DNA of 64,000 bases. It comes from Micrococcus sp023147585 (GTDB lineage: Bacteria > Actinomycetota > Actinomycetes > Actinomycetales > Micrococcaceae). The stretch lies in assembly GCF_044872765.1 (NCBI RefSeq), contig NZ_CP085253.1, forward strand, positions 1,178,001-1,242,000. The letters are read 5' to 3'. Position numbers and translations under genes: made by a program. A model generated the notes under the pieces. It did not search any database. It worked only from the letters and a program-made list of their open reading frames with translations, and was not told the DNA's origin. How positions within the stretch are numbered: position 1 is the first letter of the stretch; each line of letters begins with the position of its first letter. Shown here piece after piece: positions 17,051-24,649 of the stretch.

Positions 17051-17527
17051 ATGGCCACCGATGCCCTGGACCGCGTGAACCGCGCGATCGTGCGCGAGCT
17101 GACCCAGGACGGCCGCCTCTCCGTCGCCGCGCTGGCCGAGCGCGTGCACATCTCCCGCGCGCACTGCTACTCGCGCCTCAACCGGCTGCAGGACGCCGGC
17201 GTCATCACCGGATTCACGGTGCGCGTGGACCCCGTCAAGGTCGGCCTGGGCGCCTCGGCGCACGTCACCCTCAAGCTGCGCCAGCACAACTGGCGCGAGC
17301 TGCGCGCCACCCTGCTGGCCATCCCGGAGGTGTGGCACGTCTCCCTCGTGGGCGGGAACATGGACGTGATCCTGCTGGTGCGCGCCCGGGACAACGCGGA
17401 CCTGCGCCGGGTCATCTTCGACGAGCTGCAGACCCTGCCCGGCGTCGTCGACACCCAGACCTACATGATCTTCGACGACCACGCCTCCGGGCAGACGGTC
17501 CCCCCGGAGGACCCGGCGGCCGCCTGA
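17051..17527 (+). CDS. bkdR: Lrp/AsnC-family regulator, likely BkdR
   Basis: A 158-aa feast/famine regulator. Residues 1-60 form the AsnC-type helix-turn-helix (LDRVNRAIVRELTQDGRLSVAALAERVHIS... YSRLNRLQDAGVITGF). Residues 65-145 are the RAM ligand-binding and oligomerisation domain (VTLKLRQHNW... WHVSLVGGNMDVILLVRARD). It is divergent from the bkd operon, the classical position of BkdR activators that sense branched-chain amino acids. ATG at 17051, preceded by GAGGAGA. Confidence 0.85.
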   Translation: MATDALDRVNRAIVRELTQDGRLSVAALAERVHISRAHCYSRLNRLQDAGVITGFTVRVDPVKVGLGASAHVTLKLRQHNWRELRATLLAIPEVWHVSLVGGNMDVILLVRARDNADLRRVIFDELQTLPGVVDTQTYMIFDDHASGQTVPPEDPAAA

Positions 17528-17549
17528 CCCGGGCTCCAGCGGGACACGT

Positions 17550-18890
17550 TCACGCCCGCGGCCGCACCGCCACGTCGGCCGGTTCGGCGACGGCGCCCGG
17601 CCCCGCCGGCAGCACGATGCGGAACACGACGGCGCCCGCCGCGCACACCGCCGCGAGCGCGCCGACGCCCCACGCGAGGCCGGCCGCCGCGGTGACCAGG
17701 GAGACCAGCAGCGGGCCGGCGAGCATGCCGGCGTCGGACATGGACCGCCACAGCCCCAGGAACTGGGGGCGGGCGTTGGCCGGCGAGTAGTCCGCGCCGA
17801 GCGTCATAACGATCCCCGAGCCGAACCCGTTGCCGATCCCCAGCAGCAGCGCGGCCGCCGCGAAGGCGAGCGGGTGCGCGGAGAGGCTCACCGCGAGGAA
17901 CCCCGCCCCGAGCAGCGCGAGGCAGGGCACCGCGACCGCGCGTCGGCCGTACCGGTCCATGAGCCGCCCGGACGGGTAGAACAGGAGCAGGTCCGCGGCG
18001 CCTGCGAGGCCGAAGGCGAGCGAGGCGGCCGCCGGGTCGAGGCCGAGGTGGGCGGCCCACAGCGGGATCACCGCGTTGCGCGCCGCGCGGGCCGCCGAGA
18101 CGGCCATGACGCCGAAGCCCGCCGTCAGCAGCACCCCGCGCTGGGCGCGCGCCACGTCCGCGACGCGCGGGCGGCCTTGCCCGACCCGGGGTGCACCGCC
18201 CCCGGCCCCCGCCGCCGTCCCCCGGGCCGCGACGCCGGCCGTCTCCCCGGGCACCGTCAGCTCGCGGATGCGCAGGCACAGGACCGCGCCGGCCGCCATG
18301 GTCGCCGTCGCGGCGGCGAAGGCGCCGGACAGCCCCAGCCCCGCCTGGGCGGCGGCGCCGAGGAAGGGACCGGAGAACACGCCGATGCGGATGGTCCCCC
18401 CGAGCGTGGACATCGCCCGCGCGCGGTGGGTGGCCGGGATGGCGACCGCCAGGTAGGCCTGCCGGGCGAGGTTGAACCCCGCCCCCGCGACGCCCACCAG
18501 GAGCACGGCCAGCAGGAACAGGGCGAGCCGGCCCGGCTCGCTCACCCCGCCGCCCGGGACGACGGCGGCCGAGGCGAGGGCCGCCGTCGTGCCCCAGGCC
18601 AGGCCCGCCCCGGCGGTGCCGAGCACCGCCGAGACGATCATGGTGAGCCGCTCCCCCGCGCGGGCGGCGAGGAGCGAGGCCGGGCCGTTGGCCACGAGCG
18701 AGCCGAGGCCCACCAGGACGACGACGGCGGCGGCCTGGGCCGTGGTGAGGCCGAGGGCGAGCGCGGCGGAGGCGATGGCCGGCGTCATGGCGCCGAGGCC
18801 GATCGCGTAGACCACGGACGGCGCGTAGATCTGGAAGGCCCCCCGCAGGTCGCCGAGGCGGGACCGGGTCGCGGGGGTGGGAGAGCTCAC
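17550..18890 (-). CDS. MFS transporter
   Basis: A 446-aa protein with about 12 hydrophobic helices. The MFS motif between helices 2 and 3 is degenerate. The central loop (about residues 205-235) is charged and Gly-rich. The second-half motif is LLLFYPSGRLMDRYGRRAVAVP, the usual G-x-x-x-D-R-x-G-R-R loop. GSGIVMTLGADYSPANARPQFLG is common in drug or sugar efflux MFS proteins. Substrate unknown. GTG at 18890 is 6 nt after CAGACT (18897-18902, minus). Confidence 0.82.
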   Translation of the reverse strand: MSSPTPATRSRLGDLRGAFQIYAPSVVYAIGLGAMTPAIASAALALGLTTAQAAAVVVLVGLGSLVANGPASLLAARAGERLTMIVSAVLGTAGAGLAWGTTAALASAAVVPGGGVSEPGRLALFLLAVLLVGVAGAGFNLARQAYLAVAIPATHRARAMSTLGGTIRIGVFSGPFLGAAAQAGLGLSGAFAAATATMAAGAVLCLRIRELTVPGETAGVAARGTAAGAGGGAPRVGQGRPRVADVARAQRGVLLTAGFGVMAVSAARAARNAVIPLWAAHLGLDPAAASLAFGLAGAADLLLFYPSGRLMDRYGRRAVAVPCLALLGAGFLAVSLSAHPLAFAAAALLLGIGNGFGSGIVMTLGADYSPANARPQFLGLWRSMSDAGMLAGPLLVSLVTAAAGLAWGVGALAAVCAAGAVVFRIVLPAGPGAVAEPADVAVRPRA

Positions 18891-18896
18891 CGGTCG

Positions 18897-18941
18897 AGTC
18901 TGCCCGCACTGGCGCGCCGCGTCCAGGCCGCTCACTACCCT
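18897..18941. promoter_or_regulatory. Divergent -10 elements between MFS gene and purine permease gene
   Basis: Minus strand CAGACT (18897-18902) lies 6 nt from the MFS GTG. Plus strand TACCCT (18936-18941) lies 6 nt from the permease ATG. The hexamers are 33 bp apart, so the two polymerases must share upstream DNA. Confidence 0.45.
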
Positions 18942-18947
18942 GGTGCC

Positions 18948-20444
18948 ATGTCCTCGCGCACCGCCTCCTCCCCCGCCGCCCCGCCCGGGCACCCACGCCC
19001 GCCGGCCCCCGCCTCCGGCCTCGACCGCTTCTTCCGCATCTCGGCACGCGGCTCCACCGTCGGCCAGGAGATGCGCGGCGGCCTCGCCACGTTCCTGGCC
19101 ATGAGCTACATCATCGTGCTCAACCCGCTCGTGCTCTCCGGCGCGGACGCCCACGGGGACGTGCTCGGCGTGCCGCGCGTGGCCGCCGTGACCGCGATCG
19201 TGGCCGGCGTCGCGACCATCGTGATGGGCGTGTGGGCGCGGCACCCGTTCGCCCTCGCCGCAGGCCTGGGCATCAACGCGTTCGTGGCCATCACCGTGGC
19301 CACCACCCCGGGCATGACGTGGCCGGACGTCATGGGACTCGTGGTGCTCGCGGGCCTGGTGATGGTGGTGCTCGTGGCCACCGGCTTCCGCACGGCGGTG
19401 TTCAACGCGGTGCCGGAGGCGCTGAAGACGGCCATCGTCGTCGGCATCGGCCTGTTCATCGCCCTGATCGGCCTCGTCAACGCCGGGTTCGTGCGCCGCC
19501 TCCCCGACGCCGCGGGCACCACCGTGCCCGTGGGCCTGGGCACGGGCGGCGAGCTGGCCGGCTGGCCGGTGCTCGTGTTCATCGTGGGCCTGGCGGTCAC
19601 GGCGATCCTCGTCATCCGCGGGACGCGCGGGGCCATCCTCATCGGCATCGTGGTGGCCACCGTGCTGGCCAACATCCTCGAGGCCGTGTTCCACATCGGC
19701 CCCTCCGTGGCCGCGGACGGCACCGTGAACCCGCTCGGCTGGTCCCTCGTGGCGCCGTCCGTTCCGGACTGGGCGGCCCCGGACCTCTCGCTGCTGGGCC
19801 ACGTGTCCCTCTTCGGCGCCTTCGACACCCTCGGCGGGCTCATGGCGTCGCTGCTCGTCTTCGCGATCCTGCTCTCGGTGTTCTTCGACGCGATGGGCAC
19901 CTCCGTGGGCCTGGCCCGCGAGGCCGGCACCGTGGAGCCCGACGGCACCATCCCGGACCTCAACCGGGTGCTCATGGTGGACGCCCTCGCGGTGACCGCC
20001 GGCGGCGGCGCGTCCGGCTCCGCCAACCAGATCTTCGTGGAGTCCGGCACCGGCATCGGCGAGGGCGCCCGCACGGGCCTGGCCTCCGTGGTCACGGGCC
20101 TGCTGTTCCTGCTGGCCATGTTCCTCACGCCCCTGATCCACCTCGTCCCGTTCGAGGCGGTGGCGCCCGCCCTCGTGGTGGTGGGCTTCATGATGTGCGC
20201 GCAGGTGACGCGCATCGACTGGTCGGACTGGGGTGCCGCGCTGCCGGCCTTCCTGACGTTCATCCTCATGCCGTTCACGTACTCGATCGCCAACGGCATC
20301 GGCGCCGGCATGATCGCCTACGCGGTCATCCGCGCCGGCCAGGGCCGCGCCCGTGAGGTGCACCCGCTGCTGTGGCTGGTCGCCGCCGCGTTCGTGGTGT
20401 TCTTCGGCATGGGCGTGGTGCGGGGGATCCTCGGCCTGGCCTGA
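18948..20444 (+). CDS. AzgA-family (NCS2) purine permease
   Basis: A 498-aa membrane protein with about 12-14 helices, belonging to the hypoxanthine/guanine/adenine transporters. Family features: FFRISARGSTVGQEMRGGLATFLAMSYIIVLNP at the N-terminus, GLGINAFVAITV in helix 3, FFDAMGTSVGLAREAG and SGSANQIFVESGTGIGEGARTGL in the transport core. It probably imports purine bases by proton symport. ATG at 18948, leaderless layout. The stop is 14 nt from that of the convergent MaoC gene. Confidence 0.9.
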   Translation: MSSRTASSPAAPPGHPRPPAPASGLDRFFRISARGSTVGQEMRGGLATFLAMSYIIVLNPLVLSGADAHGDVLGVPRVAAVTAIVAGVATIVMGVWARHPFALAAGLGINAFVAITVATTPGMTWPDVMGLVVLAGLVMVVLVATGFRTAVFNAVPEALKTAIVVGIGLFIALIGLVNAGFVRRLPDAAGTTVPVGLGTGGELAGWPVLVFIVGLAVTAILVIRGTRGAILIGIVVATVLANILEAVFHIGPSVAADGTVNPLGWSLVAPSVPDWAAPDLSLLGHVSLFGAFDTLGGLMASLLVFAILLSVFFDAMGTSVGLAREAGTVEPDGTIPDLNRVLMVDALAVTAGGGASGSANQIFVESGTGIGEGARTGLASVVTGLLFLLAMFLTPLIHLVPFEAVAPALVVVGFMMCAQVTRIDWSDWGAALPAFLTFILMPFTYSIANGIGAGMIAYAVIRAGQGRAREVHPLLWLVAAAFVVFFGMGVVRGILGLA

Positions 20445-20458
20445 CCCCCGGCGGCCGC

Positions 20459-20947
20459 TCAGTGCGGGAGCGCCGCCGGCCGCATCTCCAGGTACGCGGA
20501 GATCTCCATGGTGAGCACGTCCTTGCCGTCCTGGTTGCACACCCGGGACGCGAACACCACGAGACCCCGTCCCTGCTCCGGCTCGAGCGTCAGCTCGGTC
20601 ACGACCGCGTCCCCGGTGAGGACGTCCCCGGGCCGAACCGGGCGCACGAAGCGCAGGCGGTCGATGCCCCGCCCCGCGATCACGTGCCAGTGGTCCGTGC
20701 GGGCGAGCACCTGGAGCCGCTGGAGGATCGCCACGGTGTGGATGCCGCTCGCGATCAGTCCCCCGTAGCGCCCGTGGGTGACGCTGCGCTCCGGGTCCGT
20801 GTGGATGAACTGAGGGTCCCACTGGCGGGCGAACGCCATGACCTCCTCCTCGGTGACCGGGTACGAGCCCATCGATGACCGCGTCCCCACCGGGAAGTCC
20901 TCGGCGTACAGTCCGGCGCCCCGCATCCGTGCCTCGTCGTCTCGCAT
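20459..20947 (-). CDS. MaoC-like hot-dog dehydratase
   Basis: A 162-aa single hot-dog domain. The hydratase-2 signature is present: FARQWDPQFIHTDPE (Asp and His of the catalytic pair), then GGLIASGIHTVAI. GRGIDRLRFVRPVRPGDVL follows the family pattern. Such proteins hydrate enoyl-CoA or act on related thioesters. It is divergent from the fatty-acid operon at 21126 and may share its regulation, but the substrate is unknown. Confidence 0.85.
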   Translation of the reverse strand: MRDDEARMRGAGLYAEDFPVGTRSSMGSYPVTEEEVMAFARQWDPQFIHTDPERSVTHGRYGGLIASGIHTVAILQRLQVLARTDHWHVIAGRGIDRLRFVRPVRPGDVLTGDAVVTELTLEPEQGRGLVVFASRVCNQDGKDVLTMEISAYLEMRPAALPH

Positions 20948-21023
20948 CTCCGGTCGACTCCTTCTCCTCGCGACGCCAGGGCTCCGTGCGCCTCGTCCGT
21001 CCGATCCGCCTGCGCGTCATCAT

Positions 21024-21037
21024 TGCACATTCGTGCA
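21024..21037. promoter_or_regulatory. Inverted repeat between maoC-like gene and acyl-CoA ligase
   Basis: TGCAC-N4-GTGCA is a perfect 5-bp inverted repeat inside a locally AT-richer stretch of the 178-bp divergent intergenic region. It could be an operator for both directions. No regulator gene is adjacent. Confidence 0.3.
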
Positions 21038-21125
21038 GATCGCCATACAGTCGCATAGCATCCACGGATGAGACGGGCATCACACATCTGGCCGCCCGCT
21101 TCCGCACGCGACCCAGGTGCACCCC

Positions 21126-22610
21126 ATGCCCACCCTGCCCGGCGTGCTCGCCTCCACCGCCCGCCGCGTCCCGGACCGCCCCGCGCTGCGGTGGGGCGAG
21201 TCCTCCCTCACGTACGGGGAGCTGGACCGCACCGTCACCCGCCTCGCGGCAGAGCCCGCCGACCGCGGCGTCCAGCGGGGGGACCGCGTGGTCCTCGTCG
21301 CGGGCAACACCATGGCCTTCGTGGTCGGGGTCTACGGCGCGCTGCGCGCCGGGGCCATCGCCGTTCCCGTCAACCCCCGCTCCGCCGCGCCCGAGCTCCG
21401 GCACTTCCTCGCCGACACCGAGTCGTCGATGGTCCTCGTGGACCCGGCTGCCGGCGACGGCGTCCGCGCACTGCAGGCCGACGACGGCGGGCTGGGGACG
21501 GCGACGGCCCTCGCCCTCGGCGAGCTGGACGGGTTCGACGACGTGCTCGCCGCGGCGCTGGCCCGCGACGAGTCGACGTTCGAGCGCGAGCTGTCCGAGG
21601 ACGACGACGCGCTGATCATCGACACCTCTGGCACCACCGGCCGGCCCAAGGGCGCCCTGTTCGACCACCACCGCGTGCTCTGGGTCGGGCAGAACATCAC
21701 CATGGGCCTCGGCCTCCGCCTGGACGAGACGATGCTGCACGTGGCCCCGCTCCACCACTCCGCGTCCCTCAACCTGCTGCTCTTCAACGGCGTGATGCTG
21801 GGCGCCACCCAGGTGCTGATGCCCGCGTTCGCGCCGGACGACGTGCTGGAGGCGCTGGAGCGCGAGAAGGTCACGGTGTTCTTCGGCGTCCCCACGATGT
21901 TCGCCTACATGCTGCGCAGCCCGCAGATGGCCGCCCGGGACCTCTCCCACCTGCGCCACCTCTTCTACGGAGCCGCCCCGATGCCCGCGAGCGCCGCGGA
22001 GGCGCTGGTCGCCGCCCTCCCGCACGTGGACATCGTCCAGGCCTGCGGCCAGACGGAGGGCGGTCCCGGCGGCATCCTCCTCACCCACGAAGAGGTCATG
22101 GCCCACCCGTCCGCCAGCGGACGCCTGGCCATGCCGAACACGGAGGTGCGCGTCGTCGACGCAAACGGCGAGGACGTGGCCGTCGGCGAGGTGGGCGAGA
22201 TGATCATGCGCGGCGAGACGATGATGAAGGGCTACTGGCGCAACCCCGAGGCCACGGCCGCCACCGTGGTCGACGGCTGGGTGCTCACCGGCGGCCGCAA
22301 CGTCTCCTCGGTGGAGGTGGAGAACGCGCTCGCCGGCTGCCCCGGCGTCGCCGAGCTCGCGATCGTCGGCCGCGACCACCCGGACTTCGGGGAGAGCATC
22401 GTCGCCGTGGTCACCCCCGCGCCGGGGGCCACCGTGACCCTGAAGGACCTCCGCGCGTACGGCGAGAGCCGGATCGCCCGCTTCAAGCTCCCCCACGACC
22501 TCGTGATCGCGGAGATCCCGCGCAACCTGTCCGGGAAGATCCTCAAGCACCGGCTGCGGGCCCAGCTCGACGGACCCGTCGGATCGGCCGATCCCGCCGC
22601 GCCGGCCTGA
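21126..22610 (+). CDS. Acyl-CoA ligase (AMP-forming) with an internal deletion
   Basis: A 494-aa ANL-superfamily ligase, beginning like fatty-acyl-CoA synthetases. Visible motifs: P-loop DTSGTTGRPKGALFDHH, A5-like VQACGQTEGG, and C-terminal A10 IPRNLSGKILKH with the catalytic lysine. The sequence runs GWVLTG directly into GRNVSSVEVENAL (about residues 384-396). Normal members have about 22-25 residues there, carrying the ribose-binding Asp of TGD and the hinge/A8 segment (DRxKDMIxSGG). The deletion is in frame and flanked by TGG-like microhomology. The product should fold poorly or lack adenylation activity. ATG 21126 is preferred to GTG 21117 because AGG at 21115-21117 then has proper spacing. 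First gene of ligase-SDR-acyl-CoA dehydrogenase. Confidence 0.8.
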   Translation: MPTLPGVLASTARRVPDRPALRWGESSLTYGELDRTVTRLAAEPADRGVQRGDRVVLVAGNTMAFVVGVYGALRAGAIAVPVNPRSAAPELRHFLADTESSMVLVDPAAGDGVRALQADDGGLGTATALALGELDGFDDVLAAALARDESTFERELSEDDDALIIDTSGTTGRPKGALFDHHRVLWVGQNITMGLGLRLDETMLHVAPLHHSASLNLLLFNGVMLGATQVLMPAFAPDDVLEALEREKVTVFFGVPTMFAYMLRSPQMAARDLSHLRHLFYGAAPMPASAAEALVAALPHVDIVQACGQTEGGPGGILLTHEEVMAHPSASGRLAMPNTEVRVVDANGEDVAVGEVGEMIMRGETMMKGYWRNPEATAATVVDGWVLTGGRNVSSVEVENALAGCPGVAELAIVGRDHPDFGESIVAVVTPAPGATVTLKDLRAYGESRIARFKLPHDLVIAEIPRNLSGKILKHRLRAQLDGPVGSADPAAPA

Positions 22611-22615
22611 CCCCC

Positions 22616-23324
22616 GCCGGCGCCTCCGGCCTCGGCGAGGCCACCACGACGGCGCTGCTCGAGCGCGGCGCCCACGTCGTGGTGGCCGACCTCGCCGGGT
22701 CCGCCCCCGAGGGCGCCGTGCTCGTGGAGACCGACGTGACCGACTCGGACCAGGTGGCCCGCACGGTCGAGGAGGCGACCCGCCAGCCCGGGCCGCTCTC
22801 CGGCGTCGTGAACTGCGCCGGCATCGGCACGCCCGCGAAGGTCCTCTCCCGCGGGGGGCGCAGCCGCTCGAGGCCTTCGAGAAGATCATCGCCGTCAACC
22901 TCGTGGGCACCTTCAACGTCATCCGCCTGGCCGCCCAGGCCATGGCGGGCAACGAGCCGGACGGGACGGCGGCCGCGGCGTCATCGTCAACACCGCGTCG
23001 GTGGCCGCGTTCGAGGGCCAGATCGGCCAGGCCGGCTACTCGGCCTCCAAGGGCGGCGTCGTGGCCATGACCCTGCCCATCGCGCGCGAGCTGGCAGCGC
23101 ACGGCATCCGTGTGAACACGATCGCCCCCGGGCTCTTCCTCACGCCCATGATGAGCCAGCTGCCGGAGAAGGCGAGGGAGTCCCTGGGCCAGCAGGTCCC
23201 GTTCCCCTCACGCCTCGGCGACCCGTCCGAGTACGCCCACCTGGTGACCCACCTCGTGGAGAACCAGATGATCAACGGCGAGACCATCCGGCTCGACGGC
23301 GCCATCCGCATGGCCGCGCGCTGA
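22616..23324 (+). pseudogene. Degenerate SDR (3-hydroxyacyl-CoA dehydrogenase type)
   Basis: Three reading frames must be joined to recover one short-chain dehydrogenase. Frame A (from 22616) starts in the middle of the nucleotide-binding turn (AGASGLGEATTTALLERGAHVV) and has no start codon, so about ten N-terminal codons are missing. Near 22853-22858 (a run of six G) one base appears lost, and frame B continues AQPLEAFEKIIAVNLVGTF. Near 22965-22975 a second base appears lost, and frame C continues GVIVNTASVAAFEGQIGQAG, then YSASKGG (catalytic Tyr/Lys) to a stop at 23322-23324. Homologues are type-II hydroxyacyl-CoA dehydrogenases of beta-oxidation. Sequencing error in G runs could explain the shifts but not the missing N-terminus. 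Confidence 0.8.
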
Positions 23325-23362
23325 CCGCCCCACTGAGTCACACCGACACCGAGGAGACCCCC

Positions 23363-24517
23363 ATGATCCTGGACAGCTACCATTCCCCCTGGCTCACCGA
23401 GGACGCCGAGTCCCTGCTCGAGCTCACCGACGAGTTCATGGCCCGCGAGGCCGTGCCGAACTTCTCCCGCTGGGCCGAGCAGCACGGCGTGGATCGCGAC
23501 TTCTGGAACAAGGCCGGCGAGGCCGGCCTGCTGTGCCCCTCCATCCCCGAGGAGTACGGGGGCATCGGCGGCACCTTCGCACTAGAGGCCGCCGTCATGA
23601 CGGGGCAGGCGCGCTGCTTCGACGACGCGTGGGGCTACGGCGTCCACTCCCCCATCGTGGCGCACTACATCCTGGCCTACGGCACCGAGGAGCAGAAGCA
23701 GAAGTGGCTGCCGGGCATGGTCACCGGCGAGCTGGTCGGCGCGGTCGCCATGACCGAGCCGGGCACGGGCTCCGACCTGCAGGCCGTGCGCACGCGCGCC
23801 GTACGCGACGGCGACGACGACGTGATCAACGGCTCGAAGACGTTCATCTCGAACGCCACGCACTGTGACCTCCTGGTCATCGTGGCGCGCACGGGCGACC
23901 AGCCGGGCGGCCGGGGGCTGTCCCTGATCGTCGCGGAGACCGCCGGGCTCGAGGGCTTCGAGCGCGGCCGCGTGCTGAACAAGATCGGCCAGCACGGCCA
24001 GGACACCCGTGAGCTGTCCTTCTCGGACATGCGGGTGCCCGTGGCCAACCTCCTGGGCGGGGCCGAGGGCCAGGGCTTCATCCAGCTCATGTCCCAGCTG
24101 CCCCAGGAGCGCCTGACGCTGGCCGTCACGGCCGCCGCGGCCTGCGAGGCCGCGGTGCGCGAGACCATCCGCTACACCAAGGAGCGTCACGCGTTCGGCA
24201 GCCCCCTGCTGGGCTTCCAGAACACGCAGTTCGTGCTCGCCGAGTGCGTGGCGGACACGCTCGCCACGCGCACCCTGGTGGACCAGTGCATCGTGGCGCA
24301 CGTGGAGGGCAAGCTGACCGCGGCCGACGCCTCGATGGTGAAGTTCTTCGCCACCGACATGCAGACCACGGTGGTCGACCGCTGCCTGCAGCTGTTCGGC
24401 GGCTACGGCTACATGGAGGAGTTCCCGATCGCGCGCGCCTTCACCGCCGCGCGCGTGCAGAAGATCTACGGCGGCACCAACGAGATCATGAAGATGCTCG
24501 TGGCCCGCGCCCTCTGA
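23363..24517 (+). CDS. Acyl-CoA dehydrogenase
   Basis: A 384-aa FAD-dependent dehydrogenase that introduces the alpha-beta double bond in acyl-CoAs. Family signatures: GAVAMTEPGTGSDLQAVRTRA (FAD/substrate loop), GSKTFISNATHCDLLVIVAR, RHAFGSPLLGFQNTQFVLA and QLFGGYGYMEEFPIARAFTAARVQKIYGGTNEIMK. The final motif includes the Glu region of long-chain members. It appears intact, unlike its two upstream neighbours. ATG at 23363 with GAGGAG 5-6 nt before. Confidence 0.92.
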   Translation: MILDSYHSPWLTEDAESLLELTDEFMAREAVPNFSRWAEQHGVDRDFWNKAGEAGLLCPSIPEEYGGIGGTFALEAAVMTGQARCFDDAWGYGVHSPIVAHYILAYGTEEQKQKWLPGMVTGELVGAVAMTEPGTGSDLQAVRTRAVRDGDDDVINGSKTFISNATHCDLLVIVARTGDQPGGRGLSLIVAETAGLEGFERGRVLNKIGQHGQDTRELSFSDMRVPVANLLGGAEGQGFIQLMSQLPQERLTLAVTAAAACEAAVRETIRYTKERHAFGSPLLGFQNTQFVLAECVADTLATRTLVDQCIVAHVEGKLTAADASMVKFFATDMQTTVVDRCLQLFGGYGYMEEFPIARAFTAARVQKIYGGTNEIMKMLVARAL

Positions 24518-24537
24518 GCCGGCGCCCTCACGGGCTT

Positions 24538-24590
24538 CGGGGGCGGGCCACGCCCGGAAGGCGGAACCTTTCGGGCGTGTCCCGCCCCCG
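24538..24590. terminator. Hairpin after the acyl-CoA dehydrogenase
   Basis: A two-part stem: 24538-24547 pairs with 24581-24590 (10 bp) and 24551-24560 with 2468-24577 equivalents (24568-24577), separated by a symmetric 3-nt internal loop. It begins 20 nt beyond the stop codon. Confidence 0.7.
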
Positions 24591-24649
24591 TTGCGCGTCG
24601 AGGCAGCCTGTGCCCTCGCGCGCGACGCTCCTGTGATGGGATGGGGACC

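Noticed and set aside
20948..21125. Possible small gene in the maoC/ligase gap
   Set aside because: Short open frames exist, but none has a ribosome site or recognisable sequence. The region is better read as divergent promoters with an inverted repeat.
18891..23102. Upstream part of a very long minus-strand frame that runs into the MFS gene
   Set aside because: The recognisable MFS protein starts at GTG 18890 with its own promoter. The upstream part is antisense to the permease and ligase genes and matches nothing.
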